Shown here piece after piece: positions 46,835 to 57,925 of a stretch of 64,000 nt of DNA. Source of the DNA: Atopsyche davidsoni (Eukaryota > Arthropoda > Insecta > Trichoptera > Hydrobiosidae); NCBI GenBank assembly GCA_022113835.1, contig JAILWY010000005.1, positions 5,412,501 through 5,476,500 on the forward strand, read 5' to 3'. Every line of letters begins with the position of its first letter. The first letter of the stretch is position 1. The notes beneath the pieces were generated by a model. It saw only the letters and a program-made list of their open reading frames with translations. It had not been told where the DNA came from and searched no databases. The translations under genes and the position numbers were made by a program.

Positions 46835-46925
46835 CCTAGTCTATTTGGACGAAACTAGTCATACAAAAAAATATAATAAACTCAAAGTGAAGACAGAACA
46901 CAAAGTTACTTTTATCATTATAGTA
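46835..46925 (-). repeat. Dispersed repeat C, copy 2
   Basis: Minus strand: ATAATGATAAAAGTAACTTTGTG, CTGTCTTCACTTTGAGTTTATTA, then CTAGTTTCGTCC...AGGTCATCGTCAG. Matches 36497-36600 at most positions. Confidence 0.65.
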
Positions 46926-47389
46926 TAACTAGAAATGTTGCCAGTCATAGAATGACGTTTTCGGAGGCATTTTGAGTTATTAATGCTGTAATAACTAATT
47001 TCTAACGCAATTTCGATAAAAAAAATAAAATTGGTACCTTGTGTCAAGTTGACATAAATTGAAAATTTCTAAGAAGCATCAAAATTTGTTTTTTTGTAAA
47101 AGTTCTAAATTTGAAATTCTCGCGGTGAACAATAAAATCCTATAATTCGTACATGTTGAAACTCGCTAAAGCATATTTTATTAAATTAGTTTATGAATAA
47201 AAATATTATCCTATCGAAAAATTTACTAAACTTACATGCAAAAAATCAGCATTGTATCTTTTAAGATATTCTATAGAAAACCAAAAAATGAAACATACAC
47301 ACACACAATGGATATTATTTTAGTAGATAATAGTTTCAAAAACATCCTCAGGTATTACAGGCTACAAAACGCGCTTCTAGCAACAGCAC
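46926..47389. other. AT-rich non-coding DNA
   Basis: No feature recognised. Confidence 0.5.
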
Positions 47390-47610
47390 ATCGCGGGCGT
47401 GCGGTTTAGCCGGACGAAAAATCAACAATCGGTAAGATATGACAAAATGGCTACCGCGTTTTCTTCAGTCCGCTCTGGCCGGGTGTTGCCAGCTCGGAGT
47501 GTTGTCGAGCGGCTTTCCCGAGACGTCTATTCCTGGCTGCCAGCCGGCGCGGCTTTTCGCGACGCTCCGGGGCCGAGTCTTTGTTCGGCCCGATGCTAGA
47601 TAATGCGATA
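47390..47610. other. GC-rich island
   Basis: A GC-rich patch with a plus-strand 66-codon frame that starts inside the AT-rich flank. No homology recognised. Candidate regulatory island. Confidence 0.35.
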
Positions 47611-48489
47611 TTTCAAATTTCACTTCTTCACAAACGCTGGACGCGATTTCGTATTCTCAAGGTATTCAAGGGTCAGTGCTTGCGGAGCTGCTTGAGACAC
47701 TTCTGCGTGAAATCAGAGACTTCATGCACCATAAGCAAGATTACTGTAAATCTTACGATTATGAATAGTTGTGTTTATTTGCTTTTGGGTATTGGGTATC
47801 TTGTTTCAAAATCATTAACATAACTCTGGTTTTTTACTATTCAATAATAAGACGTTCTCTAAATTTTTTTTAATAAAATATTGTTTAAGCCTAATGACAA
47901 GTATCAATTAATTAAAGGCATATTATAGAAATCTATGGAATATCTACTATCCGATTTAGTGATTTTTATCCAAAACAGCTATACGTTACAATTTCTCTTC
48001 AATTTCAGTCGACGCACACGCCATATTAATGAAATTGTATTGTAGTTAAAAATCATTAAATGTAAGGTTGCAATGTTATTAGTGCACGATTAGTATTTCA
48101 ATAATATGATAGGCATCTTCGTGAAGGAGTCTTGCACAGAATGCGCATAAAAAAGAGCATTTCTTACGATCGTAAAAAAAGGTTACTGAAGCTGATCGTA
48201 CAGCGAAAATTCCTAGGAAAAATCAGACTAATAAGACTGTCAAGCCTCACAACCTACGCGCAGGATTATGAGATAACCACGCACTTTTCCATACCCTTGT
48301 AAATTTAATTAATGAAAAAATTTAAAAAATTGAAATTTATTTTTTTTATATAGAGATATGTTCAGTGAGAATGAGTCACCTCAAGCCGGAAACGGCTCGT
48401 GACGAATGCAGTCACTGTGACTTCTTTTAAATTCCGGAGGATCAAAACGCAAGATATTATCGCACAAGAGTCAGCGCACTCGCAGAGAA
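47611..48489. other. AT-rich non-coding DNA
   Basis: Contains a possible minus-strand family B fragment at 48352-48386 (GTGACTCATTCTCACTGAACATAT on the minus strand). Otherwise nothing. Confidence 0.45.
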
Positions 48490-48700
48490 AGCAAGAAGCA
48501 TAAATAATTGCAAAACCGAAAACGCTCTCGTCGCCGGCAGCGGGTCGTCTTCATTACGGAGAGCCGAGATATTAATCACGAATTACGCAACTCCTCAGTG
48601 AGATTGATGGATGAATGGTCGTTGGCCGGAACAAAGGGGGACAAAAACACGAGACACTGCCGGGCGGCGGGGGAGGACGCGCGGCTAATGATAACGCGAT
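48490..48700. other. GC-richer island
   Basis: A GC-richer patch including GGGCGGCGGGGGAGG near 48661. An 86-codon plus-strand frame covers it without recognisable domain. Candidate regulatory island. Confidence 0.35.
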
Positions 48701-48993
48701 ATTTTTTAATTGATTGTTATTTTCAGATTCGATTTAATTCAATTAAAACAAAAAAGCTTTGGCGATAAAATTATTTTTAATATTTATCTGTTTGCGTTTT
48801 TTTTTGTATTGATTATACTTGATGATACTTACTCCCCACTCTCCCTATTCTGATACTCGTGCCTGGCTGCTATTCTGTACCCTGAGCGTGTGTAAAAGAT
48901 CGGTAATGCAGTAGTGGACTTGGAATGATTGTGGAGAGATGTGCTTCAACTATTGTTTTTGTAGAAACAAATAGGAAATAATTATATAATTAT
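48701..48993. other. AT-rich non-coding DNA
   Basis: No feature recognised. Confidence 0.5.
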
Positions 48994-49100
48994 ACTATTG
49001 AGCAGCAGCAATACGCAGACTTTTCCTTCCAATATAAAACTGCGGTGTAATAGGACCCGGGGACCCACTACACTGTGTTTCCTTTAGAAAACCATGCTTG
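48994..49100 (-). repeat. Dispersed repeat B' block, minus strand
   Basis: Minus strand: CATGGTTTTCTAAAGG, GTGTAGTGGGTCCCC, CCGCAGTTTTATATTGGAAGG and TATTGCTGCTGCTCAATAG. These blocks occur in the same order at 39540-39640, and the first two at 60965-61010. The family B head is missing here. Confidence 0.7.
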
Positions 49101-52100
49101 ATTAAGAAGAATACTTAGCGCAAGATTTTTAAAATGTACAGTTCACAACAAAGCATTGATGTTTCAAGGATATTAAAATTAATATTAAATAAAATACTCA
49201 CTCGTAAAAATGTTTTATATTATTTTGGCTAGCCGCATTTTAAAATATCAATATATAAATAACATATTTTACTATTGAAAAAATAAATGACTGTCCGTTT
49301 ATTTGTAATATCTCTTTTGTCTTTACGTCAGCTATTCATATTTTTTTTTATTATCTCCGTGTATTTTGCCCCTATATACTCAATATCTAGACACCATCAC
49401 CACAAAGAAGTACAAGCTCATGAGAAGAAAGCCGCCGCTTAAATGGCAACACTCTTCAATGTGGTTAAAATATTAGTGGTTTTCAATTACCGATTGAGAC
49501 AGAGAAAACTGATAGTGTGATGTATTCGTCTCTTTTTATGGCCTCTTTTAGATGTTTTACACGAACATGGAGATACCAAAAAAAACCACGTAACAAAAAA
49601 ATACTGGTCTCGCTCTCTAATGGGCCAATTTTAAGAGTTATAAAATGCTTCGAAAGACATTTGTTATGGAATAATTTATGTTAAGAAGTATTAATTTGCT
49701 ATGCTGTAATTCTTAAGTAAATTATTTTGAATATAGGCGATGATGCTTTGGCGATGTTGATGATGGAGGAGAGCTTCACTTGACGTTTGTTTATATGGTT
49801 GATTGGGAATCATGACTGATATTTACATTATATGTGTGTGTGTAATAGTTTACACATATTGCTCAACTTGAATAGAAATAAATCCCAAAATAAATTTAAT
49901 ATTCATTAGAGTTAAAATGAACATTCACTTTTATTGGTTATTTTGCAAACAAGTATAGACTTAAACCAATTTATGTTTGAGTACTGGAGAAGCAAAAAGC
50001 ATTTTAAATATTACCTAAATAAAAAAATCAAATAACATATCGAGAATGTGACTCCCTTTTAAAATATTATATTATATAAAAATAAATTTATATACTCAAA
50101 TTTTAACTGCTGAAATCTCAGCTTCAAATTTAATCATTGAAAACGTTTGCCTGTTAAACTCTTTCACAGTTAAATTTTTCATTTTGAATTATCGAGGTTC
50201 ACACAATATCCACTCACTACGACCCATATATCTAAAAAATACAATGCATTAAATAATATTACTGCATGTATTTAACAATCGATCCGTGATCTAAATTGTA
50301 CACACTTATTATTTGAGAATTGTTATGTATAAAAATGCCTTCAAGAAAAGATTATTCAATTTATTGATTCATTGCTTTAATAGGTTAGGTTTTGTTGTTT
50401 CTAAAATGACACAATATGGTTTGTAAAACAATAAAAAATACATTTTCCCACATACTTTGCTTGATGATTGCTTAACAACTACTTAATCACAATAACTTTA
50501 AAATGAAAATTGGCAAACCCCATATTTTGTAAAAATAATTTGATGAAGCCAATTTAATACAATGAGTTGAAACCGTGAATCGAATTGCATTAAGACATAA
50601 TTAAATAATGCCTTATGCAAAATACAGCACTTTAAAAAATCATAGCTATTTTAAAAAAATATTTTATTCGCACAAAAACTAATTTAATCCCAAGTAGCCT
50701 TTAGGAATAAAGTGGGGTTTTCAAAGGATCTTTTAAATTGAGTCATTCACTTTAACGCGTATGCTTATTTTTGTATCATATAAAACTTTATGAGTTTGTC
50801 TGATGATATCCGTTGTAAAAAGGAAACTAAACATAGTAAGTCAATTATTAATAAATATTTTATAATTTTAAAACATTAAATGCACATATAAAACCGCGAG
50901 AAATGTATTTACAAAGTAAATGGGGACATCATTCAGAAGCTTGTACATATATAATTATCAGTTAGAAAGCCGTAATAGCTAGTTCTCAAAAAAAATCTCA
51001 AGGAGTTGTCCTCAAAAATAATTAAAACCTAGAATCATCATATTATGTATGTTTACGCTTCATTAAACTACAATCATTACTCAAGAGAAACCAGTAAAAT
51101 ATAGCAGTATGTAATGAAAAAAAAAAACGTTGCAATATAAAACTAATATAGCTACGTTGCAAGTACCAGCTTCCAAAAGATTAATTCACCGCTACCTTCA
51201 ACATCCAATCAAAAGTTCCCAACTAACTGCACTCCCTATCATCCCCAATCTACCCCTGAAGAAGAAGTCTTCCTTTCGAGAAAATATATTCAATCTTCCT
51301 TCTAGCGAAGTTTTGTACCGCGCCGGCACAGACACTCTACACAGAGATAACGCGGTAAACACACGCGCAATAAGCAATATACGAAGTTGCCAAGTTTTCC
51401 CATTCAAGCTCTAGAGGGATAATAATGGTTGTTTTAAGGTATTGTAATTTTCATCAAAGCTATTTTACATAAAGGGGTCAACAAGAATATCGCAAATATT
51501 CAGAATAATTATATTACAAACGCAGCATAAATACCTACTTGCTTTTGGATGTTTACAGTTAAACTGAAATTTAAAATATATTATTAAAAACTGATTTATC
51601 AATCAGATTATATTTTACGGTTTAAAAGTATTTACTTCTAAATAAACTATGCGCTAGTTTATATCGAAATAGTGCTCTCATTCGTTAATAATTAATTCAT
51701 ATTTCTGATCTAATTCTCAAATATTTACTAAATGACCATGTATCAGTTTGAAAAGTAATGGCAAGATTTTTTTAAGAAAATTATATACCTTTATATTATA
51801 TTCAATTACATAATTTGAAGGTAAAATACTAAAAAAACTGCTTAACGCAGTCATAGTAGAAGGATTTAATGTCATCATAAATAGATAATTTTGTTTCACA
51901 GGATTTTTTCTAAAGAAACGGTAAAATCATGAAATTAGAGGCAGCAAATGCGCATAAAGCGTGGACTTACTTTAGCGAAATAATAATTGTTACCCATGAA
52001 TGAATGTAGTGCCCATTGGGATCCTAAATCACAAAGTCACAATTCTAAAAACTTTATTATTAAATATTATCTTAAAACACAGTTAGTTCAAAATGAAAAA

Positions 52101-53049
52101 AACGTCCGCGACAAGTGTTTTATCGGCTCAAATAAATCGTCTTATTGGGATCCATATTTGCGTAGTAAGTAGTCCGCGATAAAAACCAAACAGCAAGTGA
52201 GCTACAAAGAAAGCTTAACAGACGCAAGTTACAGATAGTTCTTGTGAGGTTGCCCCGCGCAAACAATGATAACTCACTCTGTCAATGGCGACGACCGCCA
52301 TGGCGGTGACGTGTGACAGTGAAGGATCTACTTTTAATTGGTGCAGTTTTTACGCACCTGTGGATTCATTGGGGTAGTATATTTGAAAAAAATAGTTAAC
52401 TACTTAAAAACACAGATTGATAACAAAAAAATAATTCGTAGTGACTCTTGTAATATTTTTCGTTTTTTTTATAATTTTATTATTCTTATAAGTAAATTTT
52501 TCTCACCACGTCATAAAATGAACATTAATAATTTATTTTATATTATTTGGTATCTTAAATATAATGCGAATTGAAAATAAATAATTAAATTCCTCAAACA
52601 CGCGAGATTGAATCTTCAATGATTACAGCATACATACACGTGTTTTTTTTTACAGATATTTTTCCCTACACACTCAATAGAAAAATCCATGTACGCTACC
52701 ACCTAAACCACATTTTGTAATATCAGGGGATAGACACATACATTGTATATAAACATAAAAATAAAACAAAGAATATTGATTTTTTAACCGTCTGCTTTCC
52801 CATAGTTTTCGGCGAATTAAATCGCATATTTAAAATATAATTTCAAATTAAACGGATAATTTTTTGTACAAAGAATTTTATTCAAACGTTTTAGCAAGTA
52901 ATCCAAAAAAAAAGAAACATGCAAGCATTACGGATAATGTGAAACAAAGTGTTTGAATAATCTAAAAATAAAGAGTACCCGCGACCTGGATTTTTGGATG
53001 CTGTAACAGCATTATGCGGAGATTTAAAATATCCATATTTAGCAAAAAT
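49101..53049. other. AT-rich non-coding DNA
   Basis: Nearly 4 kb with no gene. A 94-codon plus-strand frame at 51130-51414 lies in a slightly GC-richer patch and resembles nothing known. A 14-bp perfect palindrome, ACCGCCATGGCGGT (52294-52307), sits in a small GC patch followed by TGACGTGTGAC. Confidence 0.5.
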
Positions 53050-53250
53050 TGAGGGCGATATTTCGGGTTGACAGCAAACATAAAAACCGCAAACGGGCGG
53101 CTGTCCGCGCTTCCACCGCAGTGCGTGTCCGGCAGATACAGCCTTAAAGCTCAGCGGCCGTCGGGGATCGGAAACAGATCAGGCTTTATTTGTCATCCTG
53201 TACCAGATGTTATTTACACTTCAGCGGCGTGCTGACTTTAAAACCGATTT
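53050..53250. promoter_or_regulatory. GC-rich island, candidate enhancer
   Basis: A GC-rich patch (GGGCGGCTGTCCGCGC near 53095, CTCAGCGGCCGTCGGGG near 53151). Words such as ACCGCAGTG (Runt-like) and CTTTATTTGTC are present. No frame with splice sites. Confidence 0.35.
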
Positions 53251-53301
53251 GCAATCAGGCAATAGCGTCTCTTTATTTTGAGTGTTTTTCAGGGTTTTTG
53301 T

Positions 53302-53345
53302 TTGATGGCCTCTACACACGTAGCGACACAATTTGCTACAGATTT
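53302..53345. repeat. Half-copy related to the 53.5-kb MITE
   Basis: GGCCTCTACACACGTAGC followed by ATTTGC...CAGCCAATCG resembles the reverse-complemented MITE end (GACCTCTACACACTTAGC) and its interior. A second end was not found. Confidence 0.45.
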
Positions 53346-53530
53346 GCAATCAGCCAATCGTGAGTGAACAACGCAAGACAAAATAACGCATTGGGCTTTA
53401 GTCGCGATATATAAAATAAATATGAATATCGACCTGTGATGCAGATGTTTTTTTTAAACTATACAATCATTAGTATGTCATGCATTCCTTCTAGAGTGAT
53501 TTTATGTAAAAAAACAGTTATATTATTAAA

Positions 53531-53623
53531 GGCTTCTAGACACATAGCAACAAATCGTACCACCAACTTGCAGCTAGCCAATAGCAAATATTGGGACGAT
53601 TTGCTGCTAAGTGTGTAGAGGTC
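53531..53623. mobile_element. MITE, unit-1 copy
   Basis: 93 bp with imperfect terminal repeats of about 28 bp. GGCTTCTAGACACATAGCAAC at the left pairs with the right end, which reverse-complements to GACCTCTACACACTTAGCAGC; both then read AAATCGT. TTA flanks both sides. The second copy is at about 53871-53963. Superfamily not determined. Confidence 0.65.
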
Positions 53624-53870
53624 TTATATCTAGTAACGTAGATTACAATGTGTTTATAAAAAATATAAATTTATATTATCATTTTTTTTAATTACGGAGT
53701 AGTTCAAAATAAGCATAAAAACTGTTTTCGTTAATTATTTGATGAATCGCTTACATTTATTGATAAAAATATTTTTTTTTTTTGGGTTATTCGTGTCATC
53801 CTATGACATTTATTAGTATGCTATCCATCCTTCTAGAATGATTTTATGTAAAAACAGTTATATTATTAAA

Positions 53871-53963
53871 GGCTTCTAGACACATAGCAACAAATCGTAC
53901 CACCAACTTGCAGCTAGCCAATAGCAAATATTGGGACGATTTCCTGCTAATGTGTAAGATACC
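53871..53963. mobile_element. MITE, unit-2 copy
   Basis: Same element carried along in the 342-bp duplication. Its right end has degraded (AATGTGTAAGATACC in place of AAGTGTGTAGAGGTC). Confidence 0.6.
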
Positions 53964-54130
53964 TTATATCTAGTAACATAGATTACAGTGTGTTTATAAA
54001 AAAAATTATAATTTGTATTATAATTTTTTTTTAAATACGGAGTAGTTCAAAATAAGCATAAAAACTGTTATCGTTAATTATTTGATAAATCGATAAAACA
54101 TTTTTTTTTTTTTGGGTTTTTCATGTCATC

Positions 54131-54239
54131 CCAGGAAGGATTTCTTCGGAAATTTTATAAAAAATATTATCACTCGTGATGACGTAATCCAAGAGTTCAT
54201 CTCCACTCTGGCTTATTACCTGAAGTACAGTGTGCGAAA
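54131..54239. other. AT-rich non-coding DNA
   Basis: Short stretch with GTGATGACGTAATCC near 54177 (ATF/C-EBP-like). No other feature. Confidence 0.4.
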
Positions 54240-54460
54240 AATATCTAGTCTTAATTACTCGGAGCCGTCGGTTGCATCAGGAGGCGTTGCGTTCAATCGG
54301 GTCACCCAGTAGCGGAGCCCCGACGCAGTGGCGGCGCGGTGGGAACAAATTATCTCTCCTCGTGACGTCACTCACTTTCTCCGCCAGGCAGGCGGTGATC
54401 AGTCATCATAGGAAGCGTCCGCACCGAGGCCGAGTGGCATAATGCCATGCGCCGCTAATG
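54240..54460. promoter_or_regulatory. GC-rich island with CRE, candidate enhancer/promoter
   Basis: CpG-rich patch with the full CRE CGTGACGTCACTC (palindrome 54363-54370), a GATCAGTCATCATAGG stretch and a small palindromic ATGCCAT/ATGGCAT pair near 54437-54450. Overlapping frames of 66 and 70 codons do not look like protein. Confidence 0.4.
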
Positions 54461-55189
54461 AATACTCGAAAATTTTAATGAGATGAAAGATTGTCAGAAA
54501 TTGTGAAAATATGACGTTTTAAATGAGACAAACGACTCTCAAATGATCGCCTGTGATTTGTCGCCTGCGGACAAGGCGCTTTGGAATGCAATGAAGATAT
54601 TCTGTTTGTGTGTTTTGATCCTGCTTAAGAATAAGCATTTTATGTTTTACCTAACAAGCGAACGCCTCGTAAAATTGATTTATTGTTTTTTGTCCTACTA
54701 TTGTATAACCCAAATATCAAATATAAAGTATATAAAGCCAAAAATAAAAAATCTTGCCCCCAATGCAATTTATAATGAGATGTGACAAATTAGCTCGAAT
54801 ATTTTTTTATAAAATATGTTTTAATTAGACAAATTATTCACTTCATTAACGTCAATTTAAACATCGCAACAGCGGTGCTGTAAATTGAGCAATTGATAAT
54901 GTGCACAAAGGCAGTGTTCCGACTTGCGTACATTTCTGATATCCATAGTGACGTAATTACGGGGTTTGTGTTTTATATTCGAAGCTGTATCCAATGAGGA
55001 TAGTTTTCGATATAAAGTTTGTCTTTAGTCAGAGTATCGATGCACGCAGATTGACATTTGAAGCATGCATGATCCATGTAGAGCTCAACGTCAAGTTTAT
55101 CAGATTGTTGAATAGGAATAGGATGCTTCTAAAGTTCTAAACTATTTACATTATATTAACCATCTATATTTTAAATTTATATTACTTAC
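54461..55189. other. AT-rich non-coding DNA
   Basis: No feature recognised. Confidence 0.5.
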
Positions 55190-55224
55190 GTCCATGTCTG
55201 TACAGCAAAGAGAAAACACTTACC
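55190..55224 (-). other. Recursive splice (ratchet) site 1 with candidate RS-exon
   Basis: Minus strand: TTTTATTTTTTCAG fused to GTAAGTG at 55224/55223, with a TTAAT-containing candidate branch point upstream. A second donor, GGAC|GTAAGT, lies 34 nt downstream (exon 55190-55223). Within the exon, TTTCTCTTTGCTGTACAG forms another acceptor-like sequence, so an even shorter 8-nt microexon (ACATGGAC) is possible. It is the most upstream of the three sites in minus-strand transcription. Confidence 0.72.
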
Positions 55225-55589
55225 TGAAAAAATAAAACGTATATTTTGAAAAAACTTTCTATAATTAACACAAAATAATTAGGTTCTGCTTAGTTCATAC
55301 TATTGAAGCCGAGATAAACTTTCTTAATAATATTTTTTTATATATAAAACAAAATAATTAACGCTTCATTATAGCATTTTAGTTAAATAATAAAACAGTG
55401 CAAAAAAAACCCATCGCCAAGTATTTTTTGCACCTCTTTACAAACTTAATTACAATAATATTTGTATCAAATTTTAGGAAAAACCATTAAAGCCAAAATT
55501 TTCATCATCAATACTCGGAATGTTTTCGTTTCCAGTGCTCGCTGGCCAAAAACAAACAATCCAACTTGAACTCGCTTCCAATGAAGCGT
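55225..55589. other. AT-rich non-coding DNA
   Basis: No feature recognised. Confidence 0.5.
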
Positions 55590-55710
55590 GTAACGAATCA
55601 CAACACAATCACAAGATGGCGGCCAATGGAGATCGGTGACGTCACGGCGCGGTGAAAGGAGCAGAGGCAGGGCCGGGACCGGTGAGCGCCGGCCCCTCGA
55701 TTTCACAGCT
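55590..55710. promoter_or_regulatory. Candidate promoter/enhancer: YY1/Pho-like, CCAAT and CRE sites
   Basis: Within 35 bp lie CAAGATGGCGGC (55612-55623; reverse complement GCCGCCATCTTG is the YY1/Pleiohomeotic consensus), GGCCAATGG (CCAAT box) and TGACGTCA (55637-55644), in a CpG-rich patch. GGACCG|GTGAGC at about 55681 is a plus-strand donor-like sequence. This is the architecture of a housekeeping-type promoter or Polycomb/CREB-bound element. The ATG in the YY1 word opens only a seven-codon frame. It sits 400 bp upstream (minus sense) of ratchet site 1. Confidence 0.5.
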
Positions 55711-55750
55711 GATAGCGACTATAGTTTTAATTTGAAAAGCCAACGCGCTT

Positions 55751-56670
55751 CATTATTTTGACTCGCCTGTACTAACGAGCATAACCTTAAACCCTTTTCT
55801 TTGTTTTCACATAATAAAACCACGGTTCTTCTTCGAGTGCTCTCCTCAAAGGAGGTTGGTGACTATTTCACTTAACACATTTATACTGAGCTAGTCGGCT
55901 GTAGTGCCGACTTCCAGGTTATGGCACAAATTCCCCATGCCTCTCTTTTCTTTGATATTTCAATTTGACAATAAACTGTAGTAAGCTATATTTATTCCCA
56001 AATCACATATAGAAAAAGCTTTAAGACAAACCAATTTTTCATAAAATTTTATGTATAATAAATATTACATATTTTTTCATTATTTTGATTCGGCTGTACT
56101 AACGAGCATAACCTTAAACCCTATGCTTTGTTTTCACATAGTAAAACCACGATTCTTCTTCGAGTGCTCTCCTCAGAGGAGGTTGGTGACTATTTCACTT
56201 AACACATTTATACTGAGCTAGTCGGCTGTAGTGCCGACTTCCAGGTTATGGCACAAATTCCCCATGCCTCTCTTTTCTTTGATATTTCAATTTGACAATA
56301 AACTGTAGTAAGCTATATTTATTCCCAAATCACATATAGAAAAAGCTTTAAGACAAACCAATTTTTCATAAAATTTTATGTATAATAAATATTACATATT
56401 TTTTCATTATTTTGATTCGGCTGTACTAACGAGCATAACCTTAAACCCTATGCTTTGTTTTCACATAGTAAAACCACGATTCTTCTTCGAGTGCCTCTCC
56501 TCAGAAGAGGTTGGTGACTATTTCACCGAACACATTTATCCTGACCTGGTCTTACTAATTCGACTGTAGTCCCGACTTTCAGCCAATGGAGCAAATTCCC
56601 ATTGCCTCTCTTTCCTTTGATATTTCAATTGGACAATAAGCTGTAGTATGCTATATTTATTCCCAAAACA
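55751..56670 (+). repeat. Tandem repeat, period 327 bp, carrying family B
   Basis: CATTATTTTGA.TCG.CTGTACTAACGAGC starts units at 55751, 56078 and 56405, exactly 327 bp apart. Units 1 and 2 are almost identical throughout. Unit 3 is fully alike only to about 56510; from there it carries a more ancestral-looking family B body (ACCTGGTCTTACTAATTCGAC) and stops near 56670. Each unit contains a family B core (CGAGTGC(C)TCTCCTCA, GAGGTTGGTGACTATTTCAC). Recent local amplification. Confidence 0.92.
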
Positions 56671-57819
56671 CGACAGACGATTTTTTCTTAAAATATTATA
56701 CTAATATGTTGTACTAAAAGTTTCAATGAGTATCCATTATATATTTAAATACTTTTGTACTTGTTTTTAAAATATGTTCATTCAGAGATAAATTAGGATC
56801 ACAGTTTTATGATTATATGGCTTCATTTACATGTTGTGTTACCACTGATATTGTATCCAATATAATGCAACGTGTTTGTGCCAATGTTTGCAACGCAGTG
56901 ACCATGCTTCATGGGAATATACTGCCTAAATCTGAGGAGGCAACTAAAAAGCAAACAAGTTACTTTGTTTTTTTATGGTATACCGATGGCTGTATTATTA
57001 AATATCATAAACAAGTTTTGAACCAATAAACTGAGTGCGCTCAGAGCGATCTTGCCACAGATGGCAATACTGATAGTTATTTGAAAAGCAAACGCGTTTC
57101 ATTTTTTTTATCTTGCCACGGTTTTGAATGTCCGTGACAAATTGGTAATGGAGATTTCTAGACGCTGTCTCGGATCTTTTACTCCATTTTAGATTTATTG
57201 TTAAAGAACTGAGTGACTGTAACGACGATTCCTTAATGACTATAATAATTCCAAAACTATTGCAATATAGCTTAACGGCAAATACAAATCTAATTGGCAT
57301 GTATTACATATGCGATGTTTTGTATTTTTATTTTTAACAAGGGCTTTTTACTCATGCGTTGTAATTATAAAAATTACCATACTGATTGCTTCAATCAAAA
57401 TTATCTCAATAAAAATTAAGAGACTGAGAAATTGTATGTTGTAATGTTGATAAATAGTAGTGAAAGTATAAATATAGTATTGAATCAAAGTATAAAAGCT
57501 CTTAGCTAAGCATTATTTGTAAAAAATAAAACCACAATCCGTGGAAGCTTTAGGGTGTGTATGACAAGTATTAAATTTAAAGTATATAGCGAGTAAATAG
57601 GTTATAAATCCACATAATATATATTTTCTACTACTAAAAAAAATCTTAGGATTTCCTTTCTAATTCTTTTGCACTCTGGTAACAATAAATTATAAGATTT
57701 AATACAAGAAAAAAGAGATAAACGCTATCGTTATTACAGAGGCGTAAGTAATTACTATATCCTTCCCATTACAGTCAATTAAATCCTATGAGTTTATTGA
57801 AAAAACCTTGGCTTAGTTC
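56671..57819. other. AT-rich non-coding DNA
   Basis: Plus-strand 70- and minus-strand 100-codon frames at about 56817-57300 resemble no known protein. No repeats recognised. Confidence 0.5.
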
Positions 57820-57925
57820 GGGGCTTCCCGGCGGAGTGTGAAGTCCGCGTATTTCCGTCCCGAGTATTTTTGGTGCCGCGGCCCGCGAGGCTCGCCGTCC
57901 CTCACCTCCGACTCGAGTTATGAAA
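57820..57925. other. GC-rich island
   Basis: A short sharply GC-rich patch (GGTGCCGCGGCCCGCGAGG near 57871). Candidate regulatory island. Confidence 0.35.

Larger units (their letters stand above)
53465..54130. repeat. Tandem duplication, period 342 bp, each unit carrying a MITE
   Basis: Unit 1 starts near 53465 and unit 2 near 53807. CTAGA.TGATTTTATGTA occurs at 53491 and 53833, and the MITE, GATTACA.TGTGTTTATAAA and ACGGAGTAGTTCAAAATAAGC follow at the same spacing in both. A third start (TTTTTTTTTTGGGTTTTTCATGTCATCC) appears at about 54100-54132 and breaks off. Units are nearly identical, so the event is recent. Confidence 0.85.
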
